In this document: one piece after another, positions 39,891 through 51,200 of the stretch
How the letters are laid out: every line of letters starts with the position of its first letter
Numbering within the stretch: the stretch's first letter is position 1
Assembly: GCA_903772945.1 (NCBI GenBank)
Contig: CAICTM010000016.1
Location: forward strand, 1-64,000
Direction of reading: 5' to 3'
Length of the DNA: 64,000 bases
DNA from: Seminavis robusta
Lineage: Eukaryota > Bacillariophyta > Bacillariophyceae > Naviculales > Naviculaceae
Notes under the pieces: generated by a model
Seen by the model: the letters and a program-made list of their open reading frames with translations, nothing else
Databases searched by the model: none
What the model was told of the DNA's origin: nothing
Program-made: the position numbers and the translations under genes

Positions 39891-40892
39891 TAACTCACTG
39901 TACACGTTTTCTATCAGATCTAGATGCCATGAGTCATCGAATGACTTTTCTGGAAGGGGGTAGCTCTGTCAGAACGACGTGGCAGTTCTAGTTCAATACC
40001 GGCGGGATGCCGCGGCCGGTTGGTTGAGTTTTGCTTTTTTAAAGTAGACAAGATCTATGCATACGTACGTGTGTAGCTCTAGCTTACTGAAAAGCTAGTA
40101 CCTACCAATACCGTTAGTAGCTTGGGAGCTCCCAACCCTTGGCAGAGAGAGATCTCTCCTTGCCCACCCCACCTTGTAGTCTAGTAGCATTCCATTCTGG
40201 CTAGCATTAGCAGTATCATGTTCTGATGCTCTAATGATTAGCCGAGCCAAGGCCTTGATATTCCAGGCCAGCCTAGAGCACACCTAGATGAGTCCTAGCC
40301 TGCCTCTGCTAAACGACCACCTTGTTGCCGGATGCCACTGAAACGAGAGCCCCTGAAACGCACGCGGTTGTATTATACGTATAACATTTTTACTATGTAT
40401 TCTACAGATCATATGTATTACACATATAACATTTTTAATATGTATTAGACAAGTCATACGTACAACACAGATAACACAAGTGGAACAATATTATACGTAT
40501 TACATGTATTATGTGTTGTACGTGTTTTACGTATAATACATAGTGACGAATTTTTGCCAGTTTTTTTGCCAGGTGTTTTCCAGGTGTTTGGGAGGCAGAG
40601 GGAAGATGCACTGTTGCAGGCCATAATACCTGACAGCTTATCAAAGTAAAATGGACTCTTACCTATTGAACTCTCTCATGTTGCTAGATACAATATCAAT
40701 GATAAGAATGGACTCCTGCTTCCATCATTGTGAATTAGCAACCTCACTAGCTGATGATACGCCAAAGAGATAAACATTATGGATACTCTGGGGTTCGATA
40801 ATTATCGAATGGAGAAATCGACGGTTTATTGGCTACCTTCGATGTATCATCTTGTGATCCGGCGCATATTAAAGAAGTTTTGATGCCATACT

Positions 40893-41277
40893 TTGTACTT
40901 CTTGCAAGACTGCTGGATTCGCATCAAAAACAAGGGATTTGATAAGAGGCGGAATCCATTACCATATGTTGTCCAAGGAGTCGTTTTTACAAACAAAGGT
41001 CCCAAAAGGACAGCAACAAAACCACCAACTCAGCTTCCTGTTGAGGGGGAGGGTGTCAAATGTCCATTCTCTTTCAAATGTTCTATATAGCAGGAACACA
41101 GACGATGGTAATCTACCCAAGTTCCAGACAGGCAACAAGCTTCATCGTGGCCTTGTACAACTAGAAGAGGCAAAAGTGAAAGTGTTAAGTACTCATCTTG
41201 GCACAGAAGCCGTTACACTAGCGGAACAATGCCTAAAGAACCACCTCTCGCCAAGTGTTGTTAAGACTTTACTTTAA
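40893..41277 (+). pseudogene. FAR1/MULE-like N-terminal fragment
   Basis: Two overlapping frames together resemble the N-terminal zinc-finger part of FAR1/Mutator proteins: KCPFSFKC in the first, then DGNLPKFQTGNKLHRG (the gn..H.G pattern) and LGTEAVTLAEQCLKNHL in the second. The frame changes near 41085 and stops at 41277. Just downstream (41380-41465) a few codons (REATAADRLLARLQSDPTKSF) look like more of the same protein, so stops and deletions have accumulated. Low confidence in the family. Confidence 0.35.
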
Positions 41278-41481
41278 TGAACGGACAGGCTCATCTCTAA
41301 CTTCGAAACAAATTGAATCTCTAAGGAAGAGTTTGCATCAAGAGTTGTCTTGTCTTTGGTAAGCCGGACGGTACCATCTCTCAAGTACCGCATCAGGGAG
41401 GCGACAGCTGCAGACAGGCTACTTGCCCGATTGCAATCCGACCCAACAAAATCGTTCGTTGTCCTATTTGCCTCATAGGAA

Positions 41482-42087
41482 ATGAGTGAACGACTCGAGA
41501 GACTGAGGGATCATCCAAGTCAAAAGATTGGTGTTCTACTTACCGACGATTTACCCAATCATGTGTGCTGGAAAGAAGTTGGAAAAGGCGATGCTCCCTT
41601 GGAATTCTTCCTCGAGACACTGGACAAAATCAAGTTGAGGGAACCATCGTACTGGACTCCCATCTTTCAGCAGAACAGGAAATTCAAAAACTATGCAACA
41701 AGAACCTGGGAGAGTGGTGAGGAGATGGTGGGATTGGTGGAAGAGAGCCAGACTTCGGAGTTACAACAGAGCGATTTTCCACTTACGGATGACTACGTTG
41801 ACAGTGATGTGGAAATTGCTACTGCTATAGATGTGCGTGGTGCGTACAAGACATTACTACCAAAGTTTTCCGATGTTGCAAAGGTGGTCAATTCTGTGGA
41901 CGAATATAGAATCCTGAGAGAAGCATTGGACAAAGCACACAGTGAGATTTTGAAGCTGCAGATTGAAGGAAAGTCTGCGCATAGTGGTCAGACTGGTGTG
42001 ATGTTAAGCTTACCAGAAACCGACAAATCAAGAAAGAGTGTCAGGGAAAGGCCATTGACCAGTCCCGCCAAGAAATCAAAAAGATAA
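41482..42087 (+). CDS. Hypothetical protein inside the MULE-like element
   Basis: A clean frame of 201 residues runs from an ATG at 41482. It has a charged N-terminal half (WKEVGKGDAPLEFFLETLDKIKLREPSYWTPIF), an acidic middle, a helical stretch (DEYRILREALDKAHSEILKLQIEG) and a basic end (SPAKKSKR) that could direct it to the nucleus. It begins just after a stop that ends protein-like sequence, so it may be the C-terminal part of a former transposase rather than an independent gene. No catalytic motif is seen. Confidence 0.4.
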   Translation: MSERLERLRDHPSQKIGVLLTDDLPNHVCWKEVGKGDAPLEFFLETLDKIKLREPSYWTPIFQQNRKFKNYATRTWESGEEMVGLVEESQTSELQQSDFPLTDDYVDSDVEIATAIDVRGAYKTLLPKFSDVAKVVNSVDEYRILREALDKAHSEILKLQIEGKSAHSGQTGVMLSLPETDKSRKSVRERPLTSPAKKSKR

Positions 42088-42088
42088 T

Positions 42089-42533
42089 CTAGCCATTCCT
42101 CTTTGCCCTTTTCTTTCTCTTCACACGGTGTGATACGCTGCTATCTTCATCTTCCTCAGAGGAAGATGGTGCCGGACTGCCTGCTGGGGCTGCTGGAGAG
42201 GGAGCGGCTGCTGGAGCGGCTGCTGGAGCGGCTGCTGGAACTCTCCCAAGAGCCCTGAGACCTTCAACTTGTGCCCTGTGCTCAGGAGCATTGGTGACAA
42301 AATGCTGACAGTCCAGGATGGTAGATAGGATGCGTGGTGATGGATCCATCTTCGTTTCGGCGCTTCGCGGTCATCGGAATGGCTTCTTGAATGTGATTTG
42401 TTCGGGGGGAAAAAGGACCAGGATTGTCAGGGCCAAAGGGAATCTCCTCCTCAGATTCGTCATCCTTCTCCTCTTCTCGAGCAACGTCTTCTCCAGCGTC
42501 TTGCGCACCATCTTCATCGTCAGAACCCGACAT
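42089..42533 (-). pseudogene. Opposed passenger gene, probably frameshifted
   Basis: From an ATG at 42533 an acidic N-terminus (MSGSDDEDGAQDAGEDVAREEEKDDESEEEIPFG) runs to about 42410. A second frame then carries more convincing sequence to the stop at 42089: SPRILSTILDCQHFVTNAPEH, an Ala/Pro repeat and a basic tail (HRVKRKKRAKRNG). A run of G and A near 42404-42414 is a likely site of the frame change. It converges on the gene at 41482, with a single base between the two stops. Unknown family. Confidence 0.35.
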
Positions 42534-43326
42534 GATGCCTAAACGAAAATACTAATGAAGAAAACGAAAATATGTGAGACAACAAACACGGGTAACATGC
42601 ACAATACGACCAACACAGGTAATACGTATAACACGGTAATACGTATAACACAGGTAATACATATAACACAGGTAATACGTGTTATACGTATAACACAGTT
42701 AATACGTACAACACAGTTAATATGTATAACACGGGTAACATGGGTAACACATATAACACATATAACACGTATATCATGCATAACACGTGTTGCGCGCTTG
42801 GGTACTTACATGGGTTCAGTACTGGTCCCTACAGGAAGTTGTTGATGATGGTGAAAATCAAGGCCAGATCTTCCACAGGCTTCGTCAGTGAGCCTTCAGA
42901 AGTATATGAATGCAAAGAGAATGGTCCTGTGAGCTTGACAAAGCCTGATAAAGAGAGTGGGGGCAGGAGAATGAAGAAGGAGTTGAATGGAGAGAAATCC
43001 TTCTATCTTTCCACAGAAACAGTCTTCTTGGCTTCAACAAAGCCATACCACATTGCCTACTTACCAACAATGATGGTACTATCTTCAAATAACAACAGAA
43101 ACCTCTGTATCCTTCAAAGCAACAAGAGGAGAGAGGTTTATCTCATGGTGTGTGTTGTGGAGATTGGTGGAGATTGGTGTTGAAGCCATTTTGCGAAACG
43201 AACGGTCACTCGAACGGTCACGGTGGCTGGCTGGCGACCGTGTAATACGTGTTATACGTATTATACGGGAATACGTAGAATACGCATTGTACGTATTACA
43301 TGTATTACATCGCGTGCGTTTGAGGG

Positions 43327-46052
43327 TCTCTCCCAAGCGGTACACTCAAGGCTGTTTGCTAGAGCCTGACAGCTCTTTGATGGCATTTTTACTGGAACGA
43401 ATATCTCCGCGTTTGGCTGGAGGTTGTACCACCTGGGGTGATGAAACGATGATGTAAGTCTGAGATGAGCATTGTAGACGGCCTTTTGCTTGATACCATT
43501 GCCACTCCAGGCCCAACCAATGTCTTCCAAATTGCCCACCTGGTTTATGCATAGTTGCCTGCTTGGATTTAAAAAAGCTGTTTGGTTTGGCTGTTTCGTT
43601 CGAGGTTTGCGTTTGAAGGGCGAGAAGGTTTTTCTAGGAAAAATCAACTTCAACACCTTTTCATCAGAAAAAAGAAGCCATGACAGCCAAAGACAGCTGC
43701 CAGGGAAAGCAATCAGTACAGCTGCAGCATTGCCTCCCCCTTCTTATCCATCTTGGTTGTGATGGCCAAGACCTGACTGATGGCTCATGCATCATGCATC
43801 GTCACTGGGATTGTCATTACTATTAATACTCTAGAGAACTAATACCGAACTGGAAAAGAGAGCAAAGATATGTATGTACATGTAGCTGATTGGTTTTGTT
43901 GAAGCTGCATATCTGGTATCTGGCAGAGTGCTTGCTCAACTGCTGCCTAGCTAGCTAGCTAGTACCACTTCCGAGTTGCTCCTGATGTTGATCCGGTTTT
44001 GAGGTACTAGTAGTGGTATTCACTTCAAGGAACTCTTCAAGGCGCTTCGAGGTCAGAAGCAGCTGTTGTATGAAGCTGTAGTTGACAAGCGCATGGCACA
44101 ATCCCACCAAAGGGTAGCCGGCAATGAGATTCTTGGCGCCGAATACTAGCAAGCAGAAGTCTCCGCTCATTCCTCTTTGAACGAATGTTGCAATCTAGAC
44201 TACTGGTTGCTTGCTTTGGGGGGCGGTACGCACGATACCGGTGTATGTACGGTAGCTGGTATGGAAGGAAGAAGGCAACTTCAACACTCAACAAGCAGTT
44301 TCGTTGTTTCATAGAGAGCTGTTGGAGCTGTATTGGCTGGGCGGTGTGGGTGATATAGGTTCTTTACCCATTACCCATTGAAGATTGAGCAAGGGTGTGT
44401 TCCCGCTTCTACCTCCAGGAAATCTCGCTCCATGGTTGAACTGGTTCAACTCGCAATTCTCTGTAGAAGACCGAGAGCTTGCGCACTCTCCTCAGCTCCA
44501 GAGAGGAGCTGACCAGAGACAGGAGCTTTTGGGCTGCCGGTGCATGCTACTAGCGGTTCCCTTGGGTCATTGGGACAGGCTTTTAGAAGGCAGGCAACAC
44601 CAGCCATTCACAATTACAGACGTGGTGCTTTGCTTTTTGCTTTGCAGTTCCACTCGATTGAAGCTGCATTGAAGCAAGTAGCAGCTCAAGTAGCTAAGTT
44701 TCAAGGAAGAACCAGAGCGAATGCTGCTTCAAGTTGGGAGTTCCTGGCTAGTAGAGGGGATTGAAATGCATTATAGTTTTGTTTCCGTTAGTACCGGTAT
44801 CAAGAATCCTCGCTTGAAGAGGCATGGCTTCATTAGCACATTGGCACCGATGAACCAACAATCTGTAGCTCCTCTGCGGGGTTGAAAACTAGGTCATCTA
44901 ACTAGCTAACTACTCCTAGTTCGCTAGCAGGCTAACTAGTCTACTTTGCCGTTACGGTACTGATACCCGTGGGGATGCAAGAAGCTGGCGGAAAAGTGAA
45001 GGCGCATTGTGGCTTGAAGTTGAAGCGAAAGAAAAACGCAAAAAAGAAGGCTGGGAAGCTGCTGGGATTGACAGCTGGCTGAGGAATAGCCCCCGACGCA
45101 AGCAACCATAAAATACTCGTCATGCATTTTTTCATGTATGTTTTCAAGCACACTCTTTGCTTGCTGGGTGGAAAGGTCAAAGGTGTGGTGTGATACATCA
45201 CGATGTAGCTGTGATGGTAGGAAAGCTGTGGGGCTGCCTGGTTACTACCAAACTTTCCGGTAGCATAGAATAGGAGCTTTAGCCCTTTGGCCTTCTTTGG
45301 CCTCAAGCAAGCAAGCAAGCAACCAGCCAGTTAGCTAGTTGAACGCTTGGGTTTAGCTCATTCTTCTGCCGTACCCAGAGAATGCTGACAGCCGGCTGTT
45401 TGCCTGGCCGTTCTTTTCTCTTTTCTTTGTTGTCTGGTCAGGCAGCCACACTTCAGTGCTTGGGCTGCTTGAACTTGAAGGCAGCAAAAGTAGGTAGTAC
45501 ATGTAGTAAAACGTCGATCCAACCAGCCAGCCATCGATCCATCGATCCATCAAGCTATCTATCACTGGCTTTGCATCATCAAGCAATACATGTAGCTCAA
45601 CCAATTCGGTAAAGTTCACCACAAGAATTGCATGTAACCAATCGATTTTTCATGGACACCTAGCTTGGGGTAGACAATTCCACCATCAGGGTCAAGTTGT
45701 TATCAGTTGGAACCGTACGGTACGGTACAAGCATGGATCTTCCAAGCGCCTGCTTGAATGCAGTTGAAGCCAACCCTTTGAGAGTAAAACCAGCTTTGCT
45801 GTTTGATAGATTGCCATCTGTAAATACTTCTTAGCGTTCTTAGTCCTACCGTACCGTTATCGTTTCTTCAGACATGTCAGATGTGCTTGCTCAGGAGTGA
45901 AAGATCGCATCAATCAGTGAGTCGAGTCACACGAGCTCCAGATGACAGATGGAAGACAACGAGCTCCAACGAAGGACAAGATCCAATTTGTCTTTTGCAT
46001 TCAGTACGGTACGGTAGTTGGAGACTTGAATGTTATAGCTAGTATACTGACC
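43327..46052. other. 2.7-kb stretch without a supported gene
   Basis: Only short open frames of 60-125 codons are present, with no motif, codon bias or family likeness that I can see. The stretch holds CTAGCTAG runs (43949), ATCGATCC repeats (45533) and GGTACGGTAC near 45715. A few low-complexity Gln/Leu frames were considered and not called. Confidence 0.5.
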
Positions 46053-48002
46053 ATGAGACAATCGATAGTACCCGCCGCCGCCGCCATCCTGTGGCTGTGC
46101 GTTGGCAGCCATGCCTTTACGACACCTGCCAGAACGGTCGTCACTCGACTTGTCCCACAACCACATGTGGTCCCTCTGCGACATGCTACTGTCTCCCTGA
46201 CTATGGCTAGCAACAGCAACCCCGTGTTGTCCTTGTACGAACGGTATCAAGACAAGTTGCCCTCCGACGCCATTGTGGAAGCATGTGCCGGACAACGCGT
46301 GGTGGCCAGTGATTTGGCGGCCAAAGCAGGAATTTCCGTCTCGCAAGCGGCCCGTGAACTCACATTGTTGGCGAGTTTGAGTCAAGGCGACATTGCCGTG
46401 GGCGATGCGGGAGAATTGCTGTATAGCTTTCCTTCCGATTTGAAAGGCGTACTCCAAAAGAGATCCTCGCAATATCAATTCCAACAGCAAATCCAAAAAG
46501 CCTGGCCGACCGTGTTTTGGGGCATTCGCGTCGGTTTTGGAGTGGCACTGGTGGCATCGTTGGTGGCCATTTATTCCACCATTTTCTTCATCAATAGTTC
46601 GTCGTCGAGTGACAATGACGATCGCAATTCCGAACGACGCGGTGGTGGTGGATTCGGTGGTGGTTTTGGGTACTTTTGGGGACCGTCGCCGTTTGATTTC
46701 TTGTACTATCGACCGTATGGGTCGTATGGATACTATGGACGCGCCTCGTCAGAAAAGGAGGAAGAATTGGGGTTCTTGGAATCCGTCTTTAGTTATGTCT
46801 TTGGAGATGGAGATCCCAATGCCAAAATCGAAGAAGAACGATTGCAACTTGCGGCACAAATGATACGAGACAATAAGGGTGCCGTCACGGCCGAACAGTT
46901 GGCACCCTACTGTGATCCCGATATCACGCCGCAACAAGCCCAAAAGGCAAACTACGTCGATGAGGTATGTACTTGTATACTGTTAGTACTTGGTCAATCC
47001 TTGAAATGATACACGAATTCAAACTCACTGCTTGTTTCCCCCTGTTCGCTCATTCATCTGACGGCACTGTAGAGCTTTGTTTTGCCCATTGTCACACAAC
47101 TCAACGGAGAACCCACCGTCACGGACGATGGAGATATCGTATATCTATTTCCGGAATTGCAAACGACAGCGTCCAAAACAGCAATCACCAAAAGCACTAC
47201 GGATGATCAAGAACAATCCAATGCTCTCATTCTAAAACGAGCTGGACTGAGTCCCAACGCCAGTACCCGCGATATTCAACTCATGCTCAATTACAATGGC
47301 ATTTCCACCCGCAATGCCTACGACAAACAAGCTCTGTTGGATATTCTAGAACAGGCATTGCCACCATTGACACGACAAGAACAAGAGAAACTCGAGCAAC
47401 AGGCCGCGCAACAAGATCCATCCCTCCTCACAGAACGTGAAATTCCATTTTCCGTCGCCACCGATTTCAACAAGATTGCTGCGGGAGCTCTGGGAGTCGT
47501 CAATCTCGGAGGTGCTCTCTATTTGGGGACCCAACTCGCTCAAATTACCGCGGCGGGATATTCGTTGCCAGGAATGTACGGCGCCGTGGCGGGCGCGTTT
47601 CCCCTCTTATTGGGATACGCATTGTTGTATAATGCCATTCCACTGGTGCGCAATTTTTGGATCAACCAACAAAATGCCCAAATTAGTGCCCGCAACAGTC
47701 TTCGCAAACAATGGAAAACGGCACTGGCGGAGAGTGTCAATACGGCCTTGTTCAAACGCAAACTAAAGGCTGCCAAGGCCATGGGTGTGAAACAGAAACG
47801 AGTGGGATCCAACAATGTCATCTTTGATACTTCCAAAACAACCCTCGAAGAATTGGGAAAACAAAAGGAACAAGCCGAGTTGAGTGCGTTTGATAGTCTG
47901 TTGGAAAAAGACAATGACAATGACAACAAGAAGAAGAAGGAGAAAAAGGCCAGTTTGGATAGTAGCGGCGGTGGTGGCGATGATGTGGGCGCCTTTGAAT
48001 AG
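46053..48002 (+). CDS. Plastid membrane protein, homologue of plant At5g03900-type proteins
   Basis: Two exons (46053-46964 and 47073-48002; 108-bp intron) encode 613 residues. The N-terminus is a diatom bipartite plastid signal: a hydrophobic signal peptide ending GSHA and Phe at position 22 (ASAF-type site), then a Ser/Thr/Arg-rich transit part. The mature protein follows the layout of the chloroplast-envelope family of Arabidopsis At5g03900: a winged-helix-like region (VVASDLAAKAGISVSQAARELTLL), LLYSFPSDLK, a membrane helix (GFGVALVASLVAIYSTIFF), a Gly/Tyr-rich stretch, SVFSYVFGDGDPN, IEEERLQLAAQMI, LPIVTQLNGEP, IVYLFPELQTTAS, then two more helices and a basic tail. Plant members are sometimes labelled Fe-S cluster biosynthesis-like; the biochemical role is not established. 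Confidence 0.85.
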
Positions 48003-48236
48003 AAAGGAACGAACGAACCAAGGTGGTTGTACAGTACTGCCTGCTACTAGCTACTTGTTGTACGTACCGGTACTTCTAGCTACTCACACGGTCGACCGCG
48101 TGGCTACCACGACCCGTCACAATGTCTATCTTGTTTACTTTAATAAAACGTATCTTGCGTTTGATCTCTATGTCGTTCTCTAGATTGGAAAGTGTCAACC
48201 ACATTAACTGCTCTGGTGGGATTTGGGGATGGTCGC

Positions 48237-48887
48237 TCAGTAAAGCTGGAAATCCTCAATCAACATGGGCCCAAAGCGGCCATTGTGGGAGAACACAACA
48301 TTGCCATTGCTCACCACAAACTCCAGGTTGGCACGTTCTTGTGTGGATAAGCCGGTCACATCCAGAATCTTCACCCAGCCCGCTCCTTGAGCGAGGCCGG
48401 TCCCTTGGATGTTGTTCATGATGAACTCATAGGGACCGGTGGGCACTTGATCCTTGGGCGTGGCTACGACTCCCGGGTGAGTGACATCCCCCAATTTGGA
48501 GGACATGATGTAGCGGTTGGTGTTCAGATTGAGTAGCTGCCACGAAATGGATTCGGGATTTGCGTCCACGTAGTTGACAACCACCATAATGTCTCTGGTT
48601 TCTTTCGCCGGCTTGACAATAGGCATGCCGTCGCCACCATCTCGGTCTTCGAGGACCTCGTCGTGGTTGTAGGTTGGGGTGATGGGTGCAACAGGAGATA
48701 ACGTTTGTGGTACGTATGGTGCGCTGGTGCCACTGTTGGTGCTCATCATGAGTTGTCTTTGAGGTGTCGCATTGGCTCTTTCGTTTCCTGCTTCGTGTTG
48801 TGCTCCTCTGATTGATGCACCGGATGCACTCTCCGTGGAGGCAAACACTGCAATGAATAGAAGGCTGGTGATAGAGGAAAGCTTCAT
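48237..48887 (-). CDS. Secreted protein, paralogue of the 49.9-kb gene
   Basis: The protein has 216 residues from the ATG at 48887, with a signal peptide (MKLSSITSLLFIAVFASTESASG) followed by SIRG and a polar, Ser/Thr/Pro-rich segment. The C-terminal 115 residues form the conserved part: RDIMVVVNYVDANPESISW, LLNLNTNRYIMSS, YEFIMNNIQGTG, GWVKILDVTG and the ending NVVFSHNGRFGPMLIEDF. The repeated strand pattern suggests a small beta-sandwich. The diverging gene at 49853 shares the same signal start and ending. No family recognised; extracellular role unknown. Confidence 0.7.
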   Translation of the reverse strand: MKLSSITSLLFIAVFASTESASGASIRGAQHEAGNERANATPQRQLMMSTNSGTSAPYVPQTLSPVAPITPTYNHDEVLEDRDGGDGMPIVKPAKETRDIMVVVNYVDANPESISWQLLNLNTNRYIMSSKLGDVTHPGVVATPKDQVPTGPYEFIMNNIQGTGLAQGAGWVKILDVTGLSTQERANLEFVVSNGNVVFSHNGRFGPMLIEDFQLY

Positions 48888-49852
48888 GGATGTGGCTTTA
48901 GAAGAAGGTATAGGTAGTAATCGAATTTGGATTTTTATGAGCTATCTGACCTCTTTGCATTCAGGTGCAGAGCAGCCGCTTGCATTGCCGCTTGATTTCC
49001 TTGGAGGCTTGGAGGTGGTACATGTACTCGTAGGTACGGTACCGGTACACGTGATACACGTATTCGCTTTTCATGGATTTCTCCGTGTTGAGTCTTGCTT
49101 CAAGGTAGAATTAACTTTGCATGTTCTCCACCCCTGAAGAGCACATGCTGCTTTGGCTTCGCTCCACTCGACTCTGACTCCTTTAGTCAGCTGTGGTCTC
49201 ACCCTTCACCCAGAACCACATTCCTCTACAAGCCAGCTAGCACAAAAATGAAGGATCCAACAAAATCATTGCTGCATACATGTACGTTTCCATGATGGTT
49301 ACTCCAGGACGCTGCATTGTACCGGTACCGGTAGTGGTTAGCTAATTACATCGCTGCTCTTGCAAGAAGATGTACCTCTTGTAACGATCGCAACTGAAAG
49401 AAGACTTGCTGGCGCCACCTGCTGTAATATTGACCACGGTACCTGAGACTCTACAGGACGCATACACGTTCTCATGTCAATTAGACACAAGTCACTGTGC
49501 CGGTACAGTGCGTTCAAACCCGACCGATCGAGATACCTAGACGTCTAAAACCAGGCCTGGCTTGGGCCCAGGAGATTCAATCAGCCAGGAGCCCATCCAG
49601 TGTATCATCAACGCAGCAAACAATTGCATGCACTCCTGGGCGCTACCGTACGTTCGGGTGCACCTGCTTTGAAGCAAGCAAGAACCCAGCAGTCAGCTTT
49701 GTGAGGTTTGCGAAGTGTTTTTTTATCTGGGACTCACGAAGTACCAGCACCAAAAGCGAATACCTTTACCGAACGGTACTTCAACACCCACGCAGACGAT
49801 TCCAATGCTCACAAAATCAAAACAAACACAATCAAAACAAACAAACAAAATC

Positions 49853-50520
49853 ATGAAACTCTCCTCCTTCTTCACTCTATTCCTTCTCTCTTCCCTCGCG
49901 TTGGCCAATGTGGCATGTGCCTCAAGCATTCGCGGAATCAAGTCACCCAGGAGAATGGAAGCGTCGTCTCATCAAGAGAAACGCATCCTGAAGAAGGGGA
50001 TGGACAATACCAACAGCAATGTTCCCTACCAAACTGTTGCCCCTATGAGCCCCGCATATGTTCAAGTCATTCAAGTCACAAATCAAAATAATGGCCAGGT
50101 TACCGACAGGAACTCTCCAGAAAGTCCTGAAAATAAGCCAATCGTACCGCTACCCGTTGGGAAAAGAGACATTGTTGTTGCGGTGCAGTATTATGAAGAC
50201 TCTGAGCATGTATCATGGAACCTATTTGATGAACGTACAAACAGAGTTATTCTCTTTTCTGACTATGGCTCTGTGACAGACTCAGAGATTTCCTTTGACA
50301 CTGCAGAAGGTGTAACGACAGGACGGTACAAGCTAGTCATGACCAATATGTATGTAGAGGTATCTCCAGTGGAACAGGTTGGGTCAAGATTCTGGACATC
50401 ACAGCATTCTCAGAGGAAGAGCAAAACGATGCTTCCAAGATTCTTGAAGAGGGCAAGGTTATTTTCTCGCACAATGGGCGCTTTGGCCCAATGCTTATGG
50501 AGGAATTTGATCTATATTAG
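49853..50520 (+). pseudogene. Frameshifted paralogue of the secreted protein
   Basis: From the ATG at 49853 the frame matches its neighbour (MKLSSFFTLFLLSSLALANVACASSIRG; RDIVVAVQYYEDSEHVSWNL; GRYKLVMTNM). Near 50355-50372 the conserved reading passes into the -1 frame, where GTGWVKILDITAF and NGRFGPMLMEEF lead to a TAG at 50520, exactly like the paralogue. Without correction the protein ends in an unrelated basic tail. One short indel explains it, as either a young pseudogene or a sequence error; no intron of plausible size fits. The 965-bp space to the divergent copy holds both promoters. Confidence 0.7.
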
Positions 50521-51200
50521 GTTACTCAGTAATTAAGAATGTGATAATATGTTGTGGATAGACCAGTTCCGTTGCTGGCTCCCATTGGAGCTCTTTCGGG
50601 AGCTTGTCTCCAGTGTCCTGTGTTCCGATGGATGCACAAAACATAATATTTCTTAAAAATGGGAGCCTGCAGAGCTACAATTACATACCGAACGGTACGG
50701 TGAAAACGAAATGTAAACCTTACTCAACATATTTTTCGCCAGTTCTCTTTTTATTCACCTTTTTGACTATTAATAGATTGGTAATCCTCTTGGCAATTGA
50801 CTTTCATTCGTTCATCAAATAGAAAAGCGGTTCAACCTCTTGGGACACAACTGACTCATCTGGGATTGAAGAACAAAAAGCGTTAGAAAAGGTCATACGC
50901 TTTACGGAACAAGTGACTAAACTACTAAAAATGTGAGAGACCAAAGAGAGTATTTAAAGCCTTAGTTTAAGAATAAGAGATGCTTCTGGCTGGGATTACA
51001 GCCCAACTAGGTACTGAACTCTAGTGAAACGTGACCGGGAACAAACCGGAACGATGTAGAGACATACGCCCTCTCCCCCCGGGTATGCTACCCGTACCTG
51101 CGTGCCACCCCCTCACAATTCATCCACTTCACACTTACTTTCTAAAGATCAGATCATCACAAAAACGCGGAACCACCCAGCCCTCCTCGATTTGAACACG

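Larger units (their letters stand above)
40351..43326. mobile_element. Degenerate MULE-like element with TAATACGTATAACAC arrays
   Basis: The ends CCCTGAAACGCACGCG (40351-40366) and CGCGTGCGTTTGAGGG (43311-43326) are inverted copies, 15 of 16 matching. Arrays of TAATACGTATAACAC-like units follow at 40370-40545, 42583-42800 and 43218-43315. A possible decayed 10-bp target duplication (GAGAGCCCCT against GAGGGTCTCT) fits Mutator-like elements. Inside are a broken N-terminal zinc-finger-like piece, a clean C-terminal-like frame and an opposed second gene. The DDE core is missing, so this is an internally deleted copy. The MULE assignment is inference from these fragments. Confidence 0.5.

Noticed and set aside
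45353-45622. 89-codon minus-strand frame
   Set aside because: Composition is driven by simple ATCGATCC and CCAGCCAG repeats; no motif, and no support from neighbours.
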